From Deltaproteobacteria bacterium (GTDB taxonomy: Bacteria > Desulfobacterota > GWC2-55-46): DNA of 64,000 nucleotides. The number at the start of each line of letters is the position of its first letter. Within the stretch, counting starts at the first letter, position 1. Made by a program: the position numbers and the translations under genes. The DNA lies in the NCBI GenBank assembly GCA_016182655.1, contig JACPGB010000012.1, positions 86,651 through 150,650 of the forward strand, written 5' to 3'. Positions 7,180 through 15,667 of the stretch are shown piece by piece. The notes beneath the pieces were generated by a model. The model worked only from the letters and a program-made list of their open reading frames with translations, was not told where the DNA came from and made no database searches.

Positions 7180-8730
7180 TTGTTGGTGATAAAGACCGGC
7201 GCATTCAGGGTAAGGGGCTTTATCATGGCCCTGTTTTTTTTGCCGAGTATCGTTTTTTTCGGAAATACCGCCCTTGCCTTTGAAAGCCCCTTTTATACTG
7301 ACCTTGGGCAGATGAATTACGCCCGCTTCCTCATGCACGGGGGCGAGTACAGGACGGCGGCAAGGGAGTTCGAGAGGGTCATAGAGAGTTTTCCCGGAAG
7401 CCCCGTTCTCGTTGAGGCCCAGTTCGGCCTCTCCGAGGCCTATTACATGGCCGGGCTTTATGACAAGGCCGAGGTACAGTACAGGCAATTTGTAAGGAAC
7501 TTCGGGGAGAGCCCGCTTGCGGGGAAAGCCCTCGTAAGGCTTGACGAGCTCGGCTGGATGCGCGTCAAGCGCCTCCCGACAATACCTCTTCCGGAAGCGC
7601 CTTTTAGGCAGGTAAAGGGGCTCAAGGCGGTGCAGGTCATGCTCTTCGAGGGGAGGACCATCGAGGAGGTCGAAGGCGAGCTTAAGGGGCTTGGATCAGC
7701 CGGGGTCGACACAGTGATCCTCCGCGTCTTTCATAACAGCGGGGACAGGTTTTACCGGTTCGTCTCCCCAAGGGATAAACGGGGCGTATACTTCAATACC
7801 TCTTCCGCGCCTGTAGTGGATGACATGCTCTCAGCGGTCCTAACGGCCGCGCACAGGCAGGGGCTTAAGGTATTCGCGTGGATGACGACGAGGTACGCCG
7901 ACTACGGGGTCGAGGATGACGAAGACCTCGCCTGTACCGGGTATGACATCCGCTCAAAGGGCTTCGTAAGGTGCAAGGGGCTCGACCTCTTTAATGAGAG
8001 GGCAATCGAGAGATTGGAGCGCATCTACGCCGACCTCGCCGAATACGAAATAGACGGGGTGCTCTTCCAGGACGACCTGGTGCTAAGGCACAGCGAGGGC
8101 TTCGGAGCGCACATGGAGGCGCTTTTTAAAAAGGAGACAGGGGTGGAGATGGACCCCGAGTCGCTGTATCTCCGGACGGACGGCCAGTCCGTGCATTACA
8201 CCGAGCTCTTCTGGAAGTGGGCTTCGTGGAAGAACCGGCGGCTCCTCGATGTGGCCGGAAGGCTCAAGGAGGTCGTGGCGAAGAAGAGGCCGGAGGCCAG
8301 GTTCGCCATAAACCTCATGTACGAGTCTGTCACCAACGCCCCTTACGCGCTTGCGTGGCTCTCGCAGGACCTGGCCGAAGCGGCGCGGAGAGACTTCGAC
8401 TACTACTCCATCATGGCCTACCACAGGCAGATGGGGACGGAGCTGAAAAGGGACCCGGAAGAGATACGCGATATCATTGAGCGGATGGTCGTGGACGCCT
8501 CGGCCTCGGTCGGCCCCGAGAAGGTCCTTATCAAGGTGCAGACCATAGACTGGTCCTCGGGAGAGGCCCTGCCGGACGACGAGGTCGCCGGTATATTGAA
8601 GAGCGTAAGAGCTAAGGAGAGCGTCTCCCTTGCCGTCGTACCCTACAGGAAGGACCTGCCGCTCAAGGAGCTTGCCGGAGGCGGGAGCGGCGCGGATGCC
8701 GCGGCTACATCAAAAGAGGAAGGCATATGA
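7180..8730 (+). CDS. Secreted TPR protein with PgaB-like (GHL13-type) glycoside hydrolase domain
   Basis: An N-terminal signal peptide (positive start, hydrophobic core, NTALA cleavage site) precedes two TPR-like repeats around GEYRTAAREFERVIESFPGS and AGLYDKAEVQYRQFV. About 350 residues then resemble the C-terminal hydrolase domain of PgaB, with the likely acidic active-site strand IDGVLFQDDLVL plus FDYYSIMAYHRQM. That domain in PgaB cuts de-N-acetylated poly-N-acetylglucosamine. The polysaccharide deacetylase half of PgaB is missing and is replaced by the TPRs. TTG 7180, with GGAGG 5 nt upstream, is preferred to the track start at 7153 because it yields a normal signal peptide. The stop overlaps the following Crp/Fnr gene (ATGA). 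Substrate is inferred, not shown. Confidence 0.75.
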   Translation: MLVIKTGAFRVRGFIMALFFLPSIVFFGNTALAFESPFYTDLGQMNYARFLMHGGEYRTAAREFERVIESFPGSPVLVEAQFGLSEAYYMAGLYDKAEVQYRQFVRNFGESPLAGKALVRLDELGWMRVKRLPTIPLPEAPFRQVKGLKAVQVMLFEGRTIEEVEGELKGLGSAGVDTVILRVFHNSGDRFYRFVSPRDKRGVYFNTSSAPVVDDMLSAVLTAAHRQGLKVFAWMTTRYADYGVEDDEDLACTGYDIRSKGFVRCKGLDLFNERAIERLERIYADLAEYEIDGVLFQDDLVLRHSEGFGAHMEALFKKETGVEMDPESLYLRTDGQSVHYTELFWKWASWKNRRLLDVAGRLKEVVAKKRPEARFAINLMYESVTNAPYALAWLSQDLAEAARRDFDYYSIMAYHRQMGTELKRDPEEIRDIIERMVVDASASVGPEKVLIKVQTIDWSSGEALPDDEVAGILKSVRAKESVSLAVVPYRKDLPLKELAGGGSGADAAATSKEEGI

Positions 8731-9440
8731 CGATATTGATGGACAAGGACTCTATCTGCTCTCTCTGCAGGTGCCACATCAGGGAGAACACGATATTCAC
8801 GGGGCTGAACGACGCCCAGCTCGACGCCTTCAAGGACGTCGTCGTCATCTCCTCATATAAAAAGCGGGAGCTGGTATACCTCGACGGCGACGAGTGCACG
8901 GGCCTCTACATCATAAGGACCGGCAGGCTCAAGCTCGTAAGGTCTTCATCCACAGGCAAGGAGCAGATAATCAATATCTTGAACCCCGGAGACCTTTTGG
9001 GCTTCGAGGTCTTCTACGAGGGGAGGCTCTACAAGAACACGGCCGTCGCCATGGAGGACTCCGAGCTCTGCTATATAGAGAAGAACGCGTTCTTCAAGAT
9101 CCTCGAAAGGGAGCCGGATATTTCGAAGAAGCTCATCATCTCTCTCGGCAAGGAACTTAACCACGCCTACGAGCGTATCGGCAACCTCGGGCTCCTTAAC
9201 GCGAAGGAGAAGCTCGGCCATCTTTTATATACGCTCGCGAACGAGTACGGCGTCAAGGAAGACGGAGGGGTTAAGCTAAATCTCACGCTCTCGAGGCTTG
9301 AGATAGCCGAGCTCCTCGGCATCACGCAGGAGACCTCGATACGGCTCCTTAAGTCCTTCAAGGAAGACGGCATACTGGACATCAGGAGAAAAGAGATAAT
9401 CATAAAGTCCATGTCCAGGCTGAAGGAATTCTCCGAGTAA
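8727..9440 (+). CDS. Crp/Fnr-family transcription regulator (first copy)
   Basis: The 237-residue protein has an N-terminal cyclic-nucleotide-binding-like beta barrel (blocks LYIIRTGRLKLVRSSSTGK and LLGFEVFYEG) and a C-terminal winged helix (LSRLEIAELLGITQETSIRL). The recognition helix keeps the Glu and Arg of the family ExxSR pattern with a changed middle. The N-terminus is cysteine-rich (CSLCRCH), which recalls Fnr-type redox sensors, although the spacing is not that of E. coli Fnr. It overlaps the TPR/hydrolase gene by 4 bp, suggesting shared control of that envelope or polysaccharide function. The effector is unknown. Confidence 0.85.
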   Translation: MTILMDKDSICSLCRCHIRENTIFTGLNDAQLDAFKDVVVISSYKKRELVYLDGDECTGLYIIRTGRLKLVRSSSTGKEQIINILNPGDLLGFEVFYEGRLYKNTAVAMEDSELCYIEKNAFFKILEREPDISKKLIISLGKELNHAYERIGNLGLLNAKEKLGHLLYTLANEYGVKEDGGVKLNLTLSRLEIAELLGITQETSIRLLKSFKEDGILDIRRKEIIIKSMSRLKEFSE

Positions 9441-9475
9441 CCGGGCAAGAGCGCCCGAAGGACCGCCTCACCCAA

Positions 9476-10897
9476 ATGGCATTTTCCATCCGCACAAGAC
9501 TGACCTTCTGGTACGTCACCCTCCTCACGTTGAGCCTCATAGGCTTCGGCGCGGCGTTCTCGTATTCGCTCCTCAAGATCTACATGTACAGGACCGACAA
9601 CCAGATCAGCTCGGTCGCCAACATGATGGTCCACACGGTCGTAAAACCGTCCGGGCAGATGTTCCTCCCAAGGGACTTCGATATCATACTGGAGAGGTTC
9701 TTCGGCATAAGGACAGCCGGGAACTACATACAGGTCCTCGACCCGCTCGGGAAGACCGTGGCGAGGTCTTCGAACCTCGAAGGCATGAGGCTCCCCATCA
9801 CGAGGGACACCTACCACGCGGCCGTGAACGGCGCGACGACCTTCGAGGTGATCCGGAACGTCGGCAAGTACCCCGTAAGGGTCGTCACAAAGCCGATATT
9901 CGTGCCCGAGAAGGGGCTCGTGGCGATAGTCCAGGTGGGTTCCTCGCTCGAGGGGATAGACGAGATATTCCATTCGCTCGCATACATCTTCATGCTGGGG
10001 GCCGCGGCCTCGGTCGTCATCGCGAGCGCCGTCGGCTGGTTCCTCGCTAAAAAGGCGTTGAGGCCCGTCGCCGAGATAACCAAGCTCGCGAGGAAGATCG
10101 AGGCCGAGAACCTGAACGAGCGCATAACCATAGAGGTCCCTAACGACGAGATAGGCCGTCTCGCATCCACAATGAACGAGATGATAGCGAGGCTGGAAAA
10201 GTCGTTCAGGCAGATAAAGCAGTTCACGGGCGACGCCTCGCACGAGCTCAAGACCCCGCTTACGATATTGAAGGGCGAGATGGAGATAGCGCTCCGGTCG
10301 AAGGACGATGTCAATGCGATGAGGGAGGCGCTCAAATCCAGCCTCGAGGAGATCGACAGGATGAACGACATCGTCCGGAACCTCCTCGACCTCGCCAAGA
10401 TGGACGTTGAGAAGGAGTCTCAGCCCAAGGAGAGCGTCGACCTCGAGAAGCTCCTGAAAGAGCGGCTCGAGCACTTCAGGAGGCTCGCCCTTGACAGCGG
10501 TATCGAGATGTATATCCTCAAGAGTATACCCTTGATCGTCCGCGGGGACAGGGTAAGGATAAGCCAGCTCCTATCGAACCTTATTGACAACGCCATAAAG
10601 TACACGCCCCGGGGCGGCACGGTCGAGCTCTCGCTCGCCGGGGAGGGCGGCCAGGCGGTCTTCAGGGTAAGGGACACCGGCGTCGGCATCTCGAAAGAGG
10701 ACGCGCCGTTCGTCTTCGACAGGTTCTACAGGGTAGACAAGGCCCGTTCCAGGGACGTCGGCGGGGCAGGGCTCGGGCTTTCCATATGCAAGGGCATAGC
10801 CGAGGCGCACGGAGGGACTCTCGAGGTGACAAGCGTCCCCGGCAAGGGCTCGACATTCGTCGCGAAGCTGCCGCTCGCCGCGGCGCCTGCCGTCTGA
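9476..10897 (+). CDS. Membrane sensor histidine kinase (orphan)
   Basis: This 473-residue kinase has a transmembrane helix near residues 11-32, a periplasmic domain of about 130 residues and a second helix near 165-187. A HAMP domain (KKALRPVAEITKLARKIEAE) follows. The HisKA phosphoacceptor box is DASHELKTPLTIL and the ATPase has N box LIDNAIKYTPRG and G boxes VRDTGVGIS and GAGLGLSIC. The architecture resembles CusS/heavy-metal-type kinases. No response regulator is adjacent; the upstream neighbour is a Crp/Fnr regulator 35 bp away. The ligand and the partner regulator cannot be inferred. Confidence 0.9.
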   Translation: MAFSIRTRLTFWYVTLLTLSLIGFGAAFSYSLLKIYMYRTDNQISSVANMMVHTVVKPSGQMFLPRDFDIILERFFGIRTAGNYIQVLDPLGKTVARSSNLEGMRLPITRDTYHAAVNGATTFEVIRNVGKYPVRVVTKPIFVPEKGLVAIVQVGSSLEGIDEIFHSLAYIFMLGAAASVVIASAVGWFLAKKALRPVAEITKLARKIEAENLNERITIEVPNDEIGRLASTMNEMIARLEKSFRQIKQFTGDASHELKTPLTILKGEMEIALRSKDDVNAMREALKSSLEEIDRMNDIVRNLLDLAKMDVEKESQPKESVDLEKLLKERLEHFRRLALDSGIEMYILKSIPLIVRGDRVRISQLLSNLIDNAIKYTPRGGTVELSLAGEGGQAVFRVRDTGVGISKEDAPFVFDRFYRVDKARSRDVGGAGLGLSICKGIAEAHGGTLEVTSVPGKGSTFVAKLPLAAAPAV

Positions 10898-10985
10898 CTT
10901 TTTTGAGATGCGATATAATCATCGCGGCGCTCGGTCTTTAGTCCTTTGACGCGCTGATCCGACATAACCGAGGAGGGCAAAGTCC

Positions 10986-12014
10986 ATGAACGTTGGGATA
11001 CTAACCGGAGGCGGAGACTGCCCGGGACTTAACGCGGTAATCCGCGCCATAGTCAAGAGGGGGCATCAGTTCGGATACGAGTTCACGGGCATCAGGGACG
11101 GTTGGAGAGGACTCGTTCAATCCAATACGATAAAGCTCACGAAGCAGGCGGTCTCCGGGCTACTGCCCATGGGCGGCACAATACTCGGCACATCGAGGAC
11201 GAACCCGCTTAAGAAGCCCGAGGACGCGGAGAAGCTCTTCAAGAACATCGAGACGCTCAAGCTCGACGCCATAATAGCCATAGGCGGAGACGACACGCTG
11301 GGTGTCGCCGCGAAGCTCCACGCCAAGGGCATAAAGGTCATCGGCGTGCCGAAGACCATAGACAACGACCTTTCCGGCACGGACTTCACCTTCGGGTTCG
11401 ATACAGCCGTATCCATCGTCACATGGGCGCTCGACAGACTGCATTCCACGACCGAGGCCCACCAGAGGGTCATGGTAGTCGAGGTCATGGGCAGGCACGC
11501 CGGCTGGATCGCGGTCTACGGCGGCATAGCCGGAGGGGCCGACGTAATACTTATCCCCGAGAAGCCGTTCGACGTCGACGAGGTCTGCGCTGTAATAAAG
11601 AAGAGGAAGGAAGAGGGGAAGAACTTCAGCCTCGTCGTCGCGGCGGAAGGCGCGTACCCGAAAGAGGCGGGCGGCATGATAACGAAGGACAAGACGCTCG
11701 ACTCGTTCGGACATGTCAAGCTCGGCGGCGTTGGGGAGTTCCTCGCGACCGAAATAGAGAAGAGGACTTCTCTTGAGTCACGGTTCGTGGTGCTCGGGCA
11801 TCTCCAGAGGGGCGGCACGCCTACGGCCTACGACAGGATCCTCGCCACGCGCTACGGCATAAGGGCGATAGAGCTCGTCAACGAAGCCAACTTCGGACGC
11901 ATGGTCGCGCTTCAGGGAAATAAGATAGTCGACATATCGCTTGAAGAGGCCACGGCGAAGCTTAAGACCATAGACCTCGAGATGTACAGGATAGCGCATA
12001 TATTTTTCGGGTAG
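10986..12014 (+). CDS. pfkA: 6-phosphofructokinase, predicted pyrophosphate-dependent
   Basis: The enzyme phosphorylates fructose 6-phosphate in glycolysis. The phosphoryl-donor loop GILTGGGDCPGLNA is at residues 4-17 and the sugar-phosphate block MGRHAGW at about 168-174. Two donor-specificity positions are GGDDT (about 100-104) and PKTIDND (about 122-128). ATP-dependent enzymes typically have Gly at both sites (GGDGS, PGTIDND), whereas Asp plus Lys is the pattern of pyrophosphate-dependent enzymes, so I predict PPi use and a reversible reaction. Length (342 aa) fits the short homomeric class. A GAGGAGGGCAAAGTCC leader gives the start. A terminator-like hairpin follows. Confidence 0.92.
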   Translation: MNVGILTGGGDCPGLNAVIRAIVKRGHQFGYEFTGIRDGWRGLVQSNTIKLTKQAVSGLLPMGGTILGTSRTNPLKKPEDAEKLFKNIETLKLDAIIAIGGDDTLGVAAKLHAKGIKVIGVPKTIDNDLSGTDFTFGFDTAVSIVTWALDRLHSTTEAHQRVMVVEVMGRHAGWIAVYGGIAGGADVILIPEKPFDVDEVCAVIKKRKEEGKNFSLVVAAEGAYPKEAGGMITKDKTLDSFGHVKLGGVGEFLATEIEKRTSLESRFVVLGHLQRGGTPTAYDRILATRYGIRAIELVNEANFGRMVALQGNKIVDISLEEATAKLKTIDLEMYRIAHIFFG

Positions 12015-12048
12015 AGTCAGTCTTCTTTCGTTTTCATATGTATCGTTA

Positions 12049-12082
12049 ATAAAGGCGGGACTAACAAGTCCCGCCTTTATAA
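12049..12082 (+). terminator. Hairpin after phosphofructokinase
   Basis: AAAGGCGGGACT, loop AACA, and AGTCCCGCCTTT repeat the stem seen at 2438-2465. The downstream T-run is poor (TATAACAT), so termination may be incomplete on this strand. Confidence 0.7.
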
Positions 12083-12096
12083 CATCAAGGTTTGCC

Positions 12097-12564
12097 GTGA
12101 GACACTTTCCAAGACCCCTCATAGCCCTATTTTTATCCGCCCTCTTTCTCCACGCCTGCTCAAGGCCGCCTGAAGAGGAAAGGATACGCCAGAGCGTGTC
12201 AGAGGCCGTCGAGGCGGCTGAGAAAAAGGATGTAAAGGCCTTCATGCGATTCATATCGAATGAATACGCCGACGACCGGGGCAACGACTACAACGGGATA
12301 AAAGGCGTCCTCGTCTACCAGCTCCTCCGGCCCGAGGCCGTGAAGGTCTTCGTGAGGGGACTTACGGTAGAGGTCAAGGGAGACACCGCCCTTGTAGACG
12401 CAAAGGCCATAACAATGAGGGGAGGGGACATAAAGTCGCTCTCGGATATCGTCCCCGAGGAGGCCGAGGCCTACAGGTTCTCTATCGTATTCAAGAACGA
12501 GACCGGCGACTGGAAGGTAAGGTCTGCCGCATGGGAGCCGGTAGGTATCGCGGGGCTCCTGTGA
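12097..12564 (+). CDS. Putative lipoprotein with NTF2-like fold
   Basis: A GTG-started 155-residue protein with a lipoprotein signal: hydrophobic residues 8-18, then the lipobox LHAC with Cys21. The mature part begins with a charged helix (ERIRQSVSEAVEAAEKKDVK) and then alternating strands, for example VEVKGDTALVDAKAITMRG and YRFSIVFKNETGDWKVRSAA. This pattern of helix plus a final W-containing strand resembles small NTF2-like or DUF4440-type lipoproteins. The function is unknown. The GTG of the next gene overlaps its stop, so the two are co-translated. Confidence 0.7.
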   Translation: MRHFPRPLIALFLSALFLHACSRPPEEERIRQSVSEAVEAAEKKDVKAFMRFISNEYADDRGNDYNGIKGVLVYQLLRPEAVKVFVRGLTVEVKGDTALVDAKAITMRGGDIKSLSDIVPEEAEAYRFSIVFKNETGDWKVRSAAWEPVGIAGLL

Positions 12565-13031
12565 ACGGAGCGCCCCCGAGGCTCATGGCGGACGCCATGC
12601 TCGGAAAGCTCGCAAGGTGGCTACGCACTTTAGGCTACGACTGCGCCTTTGAACCTTCCATAACGGATGACGAGCTCCTTAAGAGGGCAATCGACGAAGG
12701 GCGGGTCATACTCACGCGCGATACATTGCTCATCCAGCGCCGCGCCGCGCGCGGCAAGACGATATTCATCGAGAGCGACCTGGTCTCCGACCAGCTCAAG
12801 GAATTGTCGAAGAGGTTCGAGATAAACGCAACAGGCTTCCTTACCAGGTGCCTGAGATGCAACATCCCCCTTGAGGATTTAGGGAAAGACTCGGCAAGGG
12901 ACAAGGTCCCGCCGTATGTCTTTGCCACTCAGGAGAGGTTTTCCATATGCCCTCGTTGCTCCCGCGTATACTGGGGGGGCACCCACAAGGCGCGGATGAT
13001 CGAGGAGATAGAGAGGATGCTCAAGGGATAG
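12561..13031 (+). CDS. Mut7-C RNase domain protein with zinc ribbon
   Basis: The protein matches the Mut7-C (formerly DUF82) family, a PIN-related putative nuclease. It starts near MADAMLGKLARWLRTLGYD, keeps the acidic block ILTRDTLLIQRR and ends with two CxxC pairs (CLRC and CPRC) forming a zinc ribbon. The ORF track begins at 12531. GTG 12561, which overlaps the preceding stop (GTGA), or ATG 12585 is more plausible. A cytoplasmic RNA-related role is likely by family but unproven. It is coupled to an unrelated lipoprotein gene. Confidence 0.85.
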   Translation: MNGAPPRLMADAMLGKLARWLRTLGYDCAFEPSITDDELLKRAIDEGRVILTRDTLLIQRRAARGKTIFIESDLVSDQLKELSKRFEINATGFLTRCLRCNIPLEDLGKDSARDKVPPYVFATQERFSICPRCSRVYWGGTHKARMIEEIERMLKG

Positions 13032-13047
13032 ATGGTTGATCAGGTAT

Positions 13048-13134
13048 CTCCCCTCCTTTACAAGGAGGGGGCGGGGGAGGTCTGCTTTTCCCTTAAAATC
13101 ACCCCACCCGACCTCCCCTTATCAAGGGGAGGAG
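13048..13134. repeat. Paired CCCCTCC-type palindromes, copy 1
   Basis: CTCCCCTCCTTTACAAGGAG and CTCCCCTTATCAAGGGGAG are two self-complementary blocks separated by about 40 bp, and they also pair with each other. The same arrangement occurs at 21889-22001 and 38817-38893. It is an intergenic repeat family with no coding potential. Confidence 0.8.
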
Positions 13135-13155
13135 TTTGAAAACACGGTTTTCGAT

Positions 13156-13179
13156 AGGCGGGGTTTTCCAACCCCGCCT
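13156..13179. repeat. Perfect 10-bp hairpin upstream of cutA
   Basis: AGGCGGGGTT, loop TTCC, AACCCCGCCT. It lies between the paired palindromes and cutA, with no T-run after it. It could be a leader structure or part of the repeat cluster. Confidence 0.55.
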
Positions 13180-13248
13180 CCCTCCCTTCCCCTTTGAAAT
13201 CTCCCCCTAAAGATGTTAGCCTTGCCCGGAAAAGAAAGGAGACCGTTT

Positions 13249-13569
13249 ATGGATGGGTTCGTGATAGTCTTTTCGACCGCCCCTAACGAGGACGAGGCGG
13301 CGCGCATCGGAAAAGCCGTGGTCGAAGAGGGGCTTGCCGCGTGCTGTAACATGGTCCCGCGCTTAAGGTCGATCTACACATGGAAAGGAAAGGTCTTCGA
13401 CGAGGCGGAGGTCCTCTCCATCTACAAGACGAGGGCCTCGCTCTTAGGGAAGCTCAAGGACAGGATAAAGGCCCTCCACGGCTACGAGGTCCCGGAGATA
13501 ATCGCCGTCGACATAAAGGACGGGCTGCCGGAATACCTCGCCTGGATAGACGAGGTCACGAAGGGGTAG
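13249..13569 (+). CDS. cutA: Divalent-cation tolerance protein CutA
   Basis: A 106-residue CutA1 protein with the family blocks VIVFSTAPNEDEAARIGKAV, LAACCNMVPRLRSIYTWKGK and HGYEVPEIIAVDI. CutA forms very stable trimers and has been linked to copper tolerance, though its molecular role is unsettled. The ORF track starts at 13213. ATG 13249 gives the usual start two residues before the first strand and has AAAGGAGA upstream. It stands alone between repeat clusters. Confidence 0.93.
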   Translation: MDGFVIVFSTAPNEDEAARIGKAVVEEGLAACCNMVPRLRSIYTWKGKVFDEAEVLSIYKTRASLLGKLKDRIKALHGYEVPEIIAVDIKDGLPEYLAWIDEVTKG

Positions 13570-13571
13570 GG

Positions 13572-13749
13572 TACTCGGCGTACGGCCAATTTCAAATCGG
13601 GTTGCTCCAGTCCCCCGGACGCAAAGCCGTCCGATACGGATTGCCTGTCCGGCAGGACCGCTCGGCGCGGGGCCAGCGTCCTTCGGAGGATATTGAGGCA
13701 AGGGGAGCCAAGTCATCCTGATGTGAGCTTTGCCCGTCCGGCCAGGACC
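13572..13749. repeat. Two tandem ~90-bp repeat units (inverted relative to those at 1531)
   Basis: Unit 1 runs from a degenerate CTCGGCGTACGGCCAA to TTGCCTGTCCGGCAGGACC (13572-13659). Unit 2 runs from GCTCGGCGCGGGGCCAG to TTTGCCCGTCCGGCCAGGACC (13660-13749). They are the reverse complement of the family seen after trmFO. The array fills the gap between cutA and lepA. Confidence 0.82.
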
Positions 13750-13842
13750 CTTTTCTTTTGACAAACCCGGCGCGATTATTTACAATGTTATATTAAGTTT
13801 TTTATGGGTTTCTAAGGACCATAGACAGGGGACCGGATCAAA

Positions 13843-15642
13843 GTGGCGGATAAGAACAGGATAAGGAATTTTTCGATAATAGCCCATATAGACCACGGCA
13901 AATCCACGCTCTCGGACAGGATCCTCGAGTTCACGGGGACGATAACCAAACGCGAGATGGTCGACCAGTTCCTCGACAAGATGGAGCTTGAGAGGGAGCG
14001 CGGCATAACCATCAAGGCTCAGACCGCGCGCCTTAACTACAAGGCCGACGACGGCAACACCTACATACTTAACCTCATAGACACGCCGGGCCATGTGGAC
14101 TTCAGCTACGAGGTGAGCCGGTCGCTTTCGGCCTGCGAGGGGGCCATCCTCGTCGTGGACGCCTCCCAGGGTGTCGAGGCGCAGACGGTCGCGCACCTCT
14201 ATACGGCGGTGGACGTAGGGCTCGACATATTCCCGGTCTTGAACAAGATAGACCTACCGGCCGCCGACCCTCCGAGGATAAAGGAAGAGATAGAGGAGGT
14301 GCTTGGCATCGACGCGTCCGAATCCGTCCTTGCGAGCGCGAAAGAGGGGATAGGGATAAAGGACATACTCGAAGCTATCGTAAAGAGGATCCAGCCACCC
14401 AAGGGCGACGAGGAGAGGCCATTGAAGGCCCTCGTCTTCGACTCATGGTACGACATCTACCAGGGCGTGGTCGTCCAGATAAGGGTCTTCGACGGCTGTA
14501 TAAAAAGGGGGACCAAGATAAAGTTCATGGCAACTGGCAAGACCTTCGATGTAGACAAGGTCGGCGTCTTCGCCCCCGGCCCCAAGGAGGTCGACTCCCT
14601 CGGCGTAGGCGAGGTCGGCTTCGTCATCGCAAATATAAAAGAGGTCAGGGAAACTAACGTCGGCGATACCATCACCGACGCGCTCGTCCCGACCGAAGAG
14701 CCGTTCCCCGGTTACAAGGCCGCCAAATCGATGGTCTTCAGCGGACTCTACCCGGTAGATTCCGCCCAGTACGAGAACCTGAAAGAGGCGGTCATAAAGC
14801 TCAGGCTGAACGATTCATCCTTCACGTTCGAGCCCGAGACCTCGCTTGCGCTCGGGTTCGGCTTCAGGTGCGGCTTCCTCGGCCTTTTCCACATGGAGAT
14901 AATACAGGAGAGGCTTGAAAGGGAGTACGGGCTCGCGCTCATAACCACGGCCCCGACCGTTATCTACAGGGTCACGAAGACCGACGGCACGGTGATCATG
15001 GTCGACAACCCCTCGAACCTGCCTTCGCCGCAGTACATAGATTTTGTCGAGGAGCCGTTCATACTCGCGACCCTCCACCTGCCTGCGGAGTTTTTAGGAG
15101 GGGTCTTGGCCTTATGCGAGTCGAAGAGGGGCATACAGAGGGAGATAAAGTTCCTGACCACATCGAGGGTCATGGTCGAGTACGAGATCCCGTTGAACGA
15201 GATAGTGCTCGATTTTTACGATAAGCTCAAGACCCTGTCAAAGGGTTACGCCTCGATGGACTACGACTACCTGGACTTCAGGAAGTCCGACCTCATAAAA
15301 CTCGACATCCTCATAAACGGCGAGGGCGTCGACGCGCTCTCATTGATCGTCCCGCGCGAGAGGGCGTTCGCGAGGGGCAAGGACCTCGCCGAGAAGATGA
15401 GGGAGATTATCCCGAGGCAGATGTTCGAGGTGATCATACAGGCGGCGATAGGCTCGAAGGTCATAGCGAGGGAGACGATAAAGGCCCTCCGGAAGAACGT
15501 AACGGCAAAGTGCTACGGCGGCGACATCACGAGGAAGAGAAAGCTCCTCGAAAAGCAGAAGGAAGGCAAGAAGCGGATGAAGCAGGTCGGAAGAGTGGAG
15601 CTCCCGCAGGAGGCGTTCCTCGCGGTCCTTAAAGTAAGCTAA
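13843..15642 (+). CDS. lepA: Elongation factor 4 (LepA), ribosome back-translocase
   Basis: A GTG-started 599-residue translational GTPase. It carries the P-loop HIDHGKST, the G3 motif [12 protein letters not shown] and the G4 motif NKIDLP. EF-G-like domains follow, and the C-terminal domain specific to EF4 ends with [17 protein letters not shown]. LepA acts on ribosomes, promoting back-translocation and affecting initiation and 30S biogenesis. It is followed 25 bp later by the signal peptidase gene, the classical lepA-lepB order. Confidence 0.97.
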   Translation: MADKNRIRNFSIIAHIDHGKSTLSDRILEFTGTITKREMVDQFLDKMELERERGITIKAQTARLNYKADDGNTYILNLIDTPGHVDFSYEVSRSLSACEGAILVVDASQGVEAQTVAHLYTAVDVGLDIFPVLNKIDLPAADPPRIKEEIEEVLGIDASESVLASAKEGIGIKDILEAIVKRIQPPKGDEERPLKALVFDSWYDIYQGVVVQIRVFDGCIKRGTKIKFMATGKTFDVDKVGVFAPGPKEVDSLGVGEVGFVIANIKEVRETNVGDTITDALVPTEEPFPGYKAAKSMVFSGLYPVDSAQYENLKEAVIKLRLNDSSFTFEPETSLALGFGFRCGFLGLFHMEIIQERLEREYGLALITTAPTVIYRVTKTDGTVIMVDNPSNLPSPQYIDFVEEPFILATLHLPAEFLGGVLALCESKRGIQREIKFLTTSRVMVEYEIPLNEIVLDFYDKLKTLSKGYASMDYDYLDFRKSDLIKLDILINGEGVDALSLIVPRERAFARGKDLAEKMREIIPRQMFEVIIQAAIGSKVIARETIKALRKNVTAKCYGGDITRKRKLLEKQKEGKKRMKQVGRVELPQEAFLAVLKVS

Positions 15643-15667
15643 AAGAAAAAGGCGGTAACAGGCGGAC

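Noticed and set aside
9167-10474. 435-aa minus-strand ORF opposite the histidine kinase
   Set aside because: The kinase on the plus strand is complete with all motifs. The antisense ORF is a long shadow of a GC-rich gene, rich in Arg, Glu, Asp and Val with no domain.
13604-13640. GGACGCAAAGCC resembles the core of the c-di-GMP-I (GEMM) riboswitch
   Set aside because: The motif lies within a ~90-bp repeat unit. The sister unit at 35794 has a changed core (GGACACAAAGCC), the flanking paired stems and tetraloop are missing, and the region is intergenic after cutA with no natural target.
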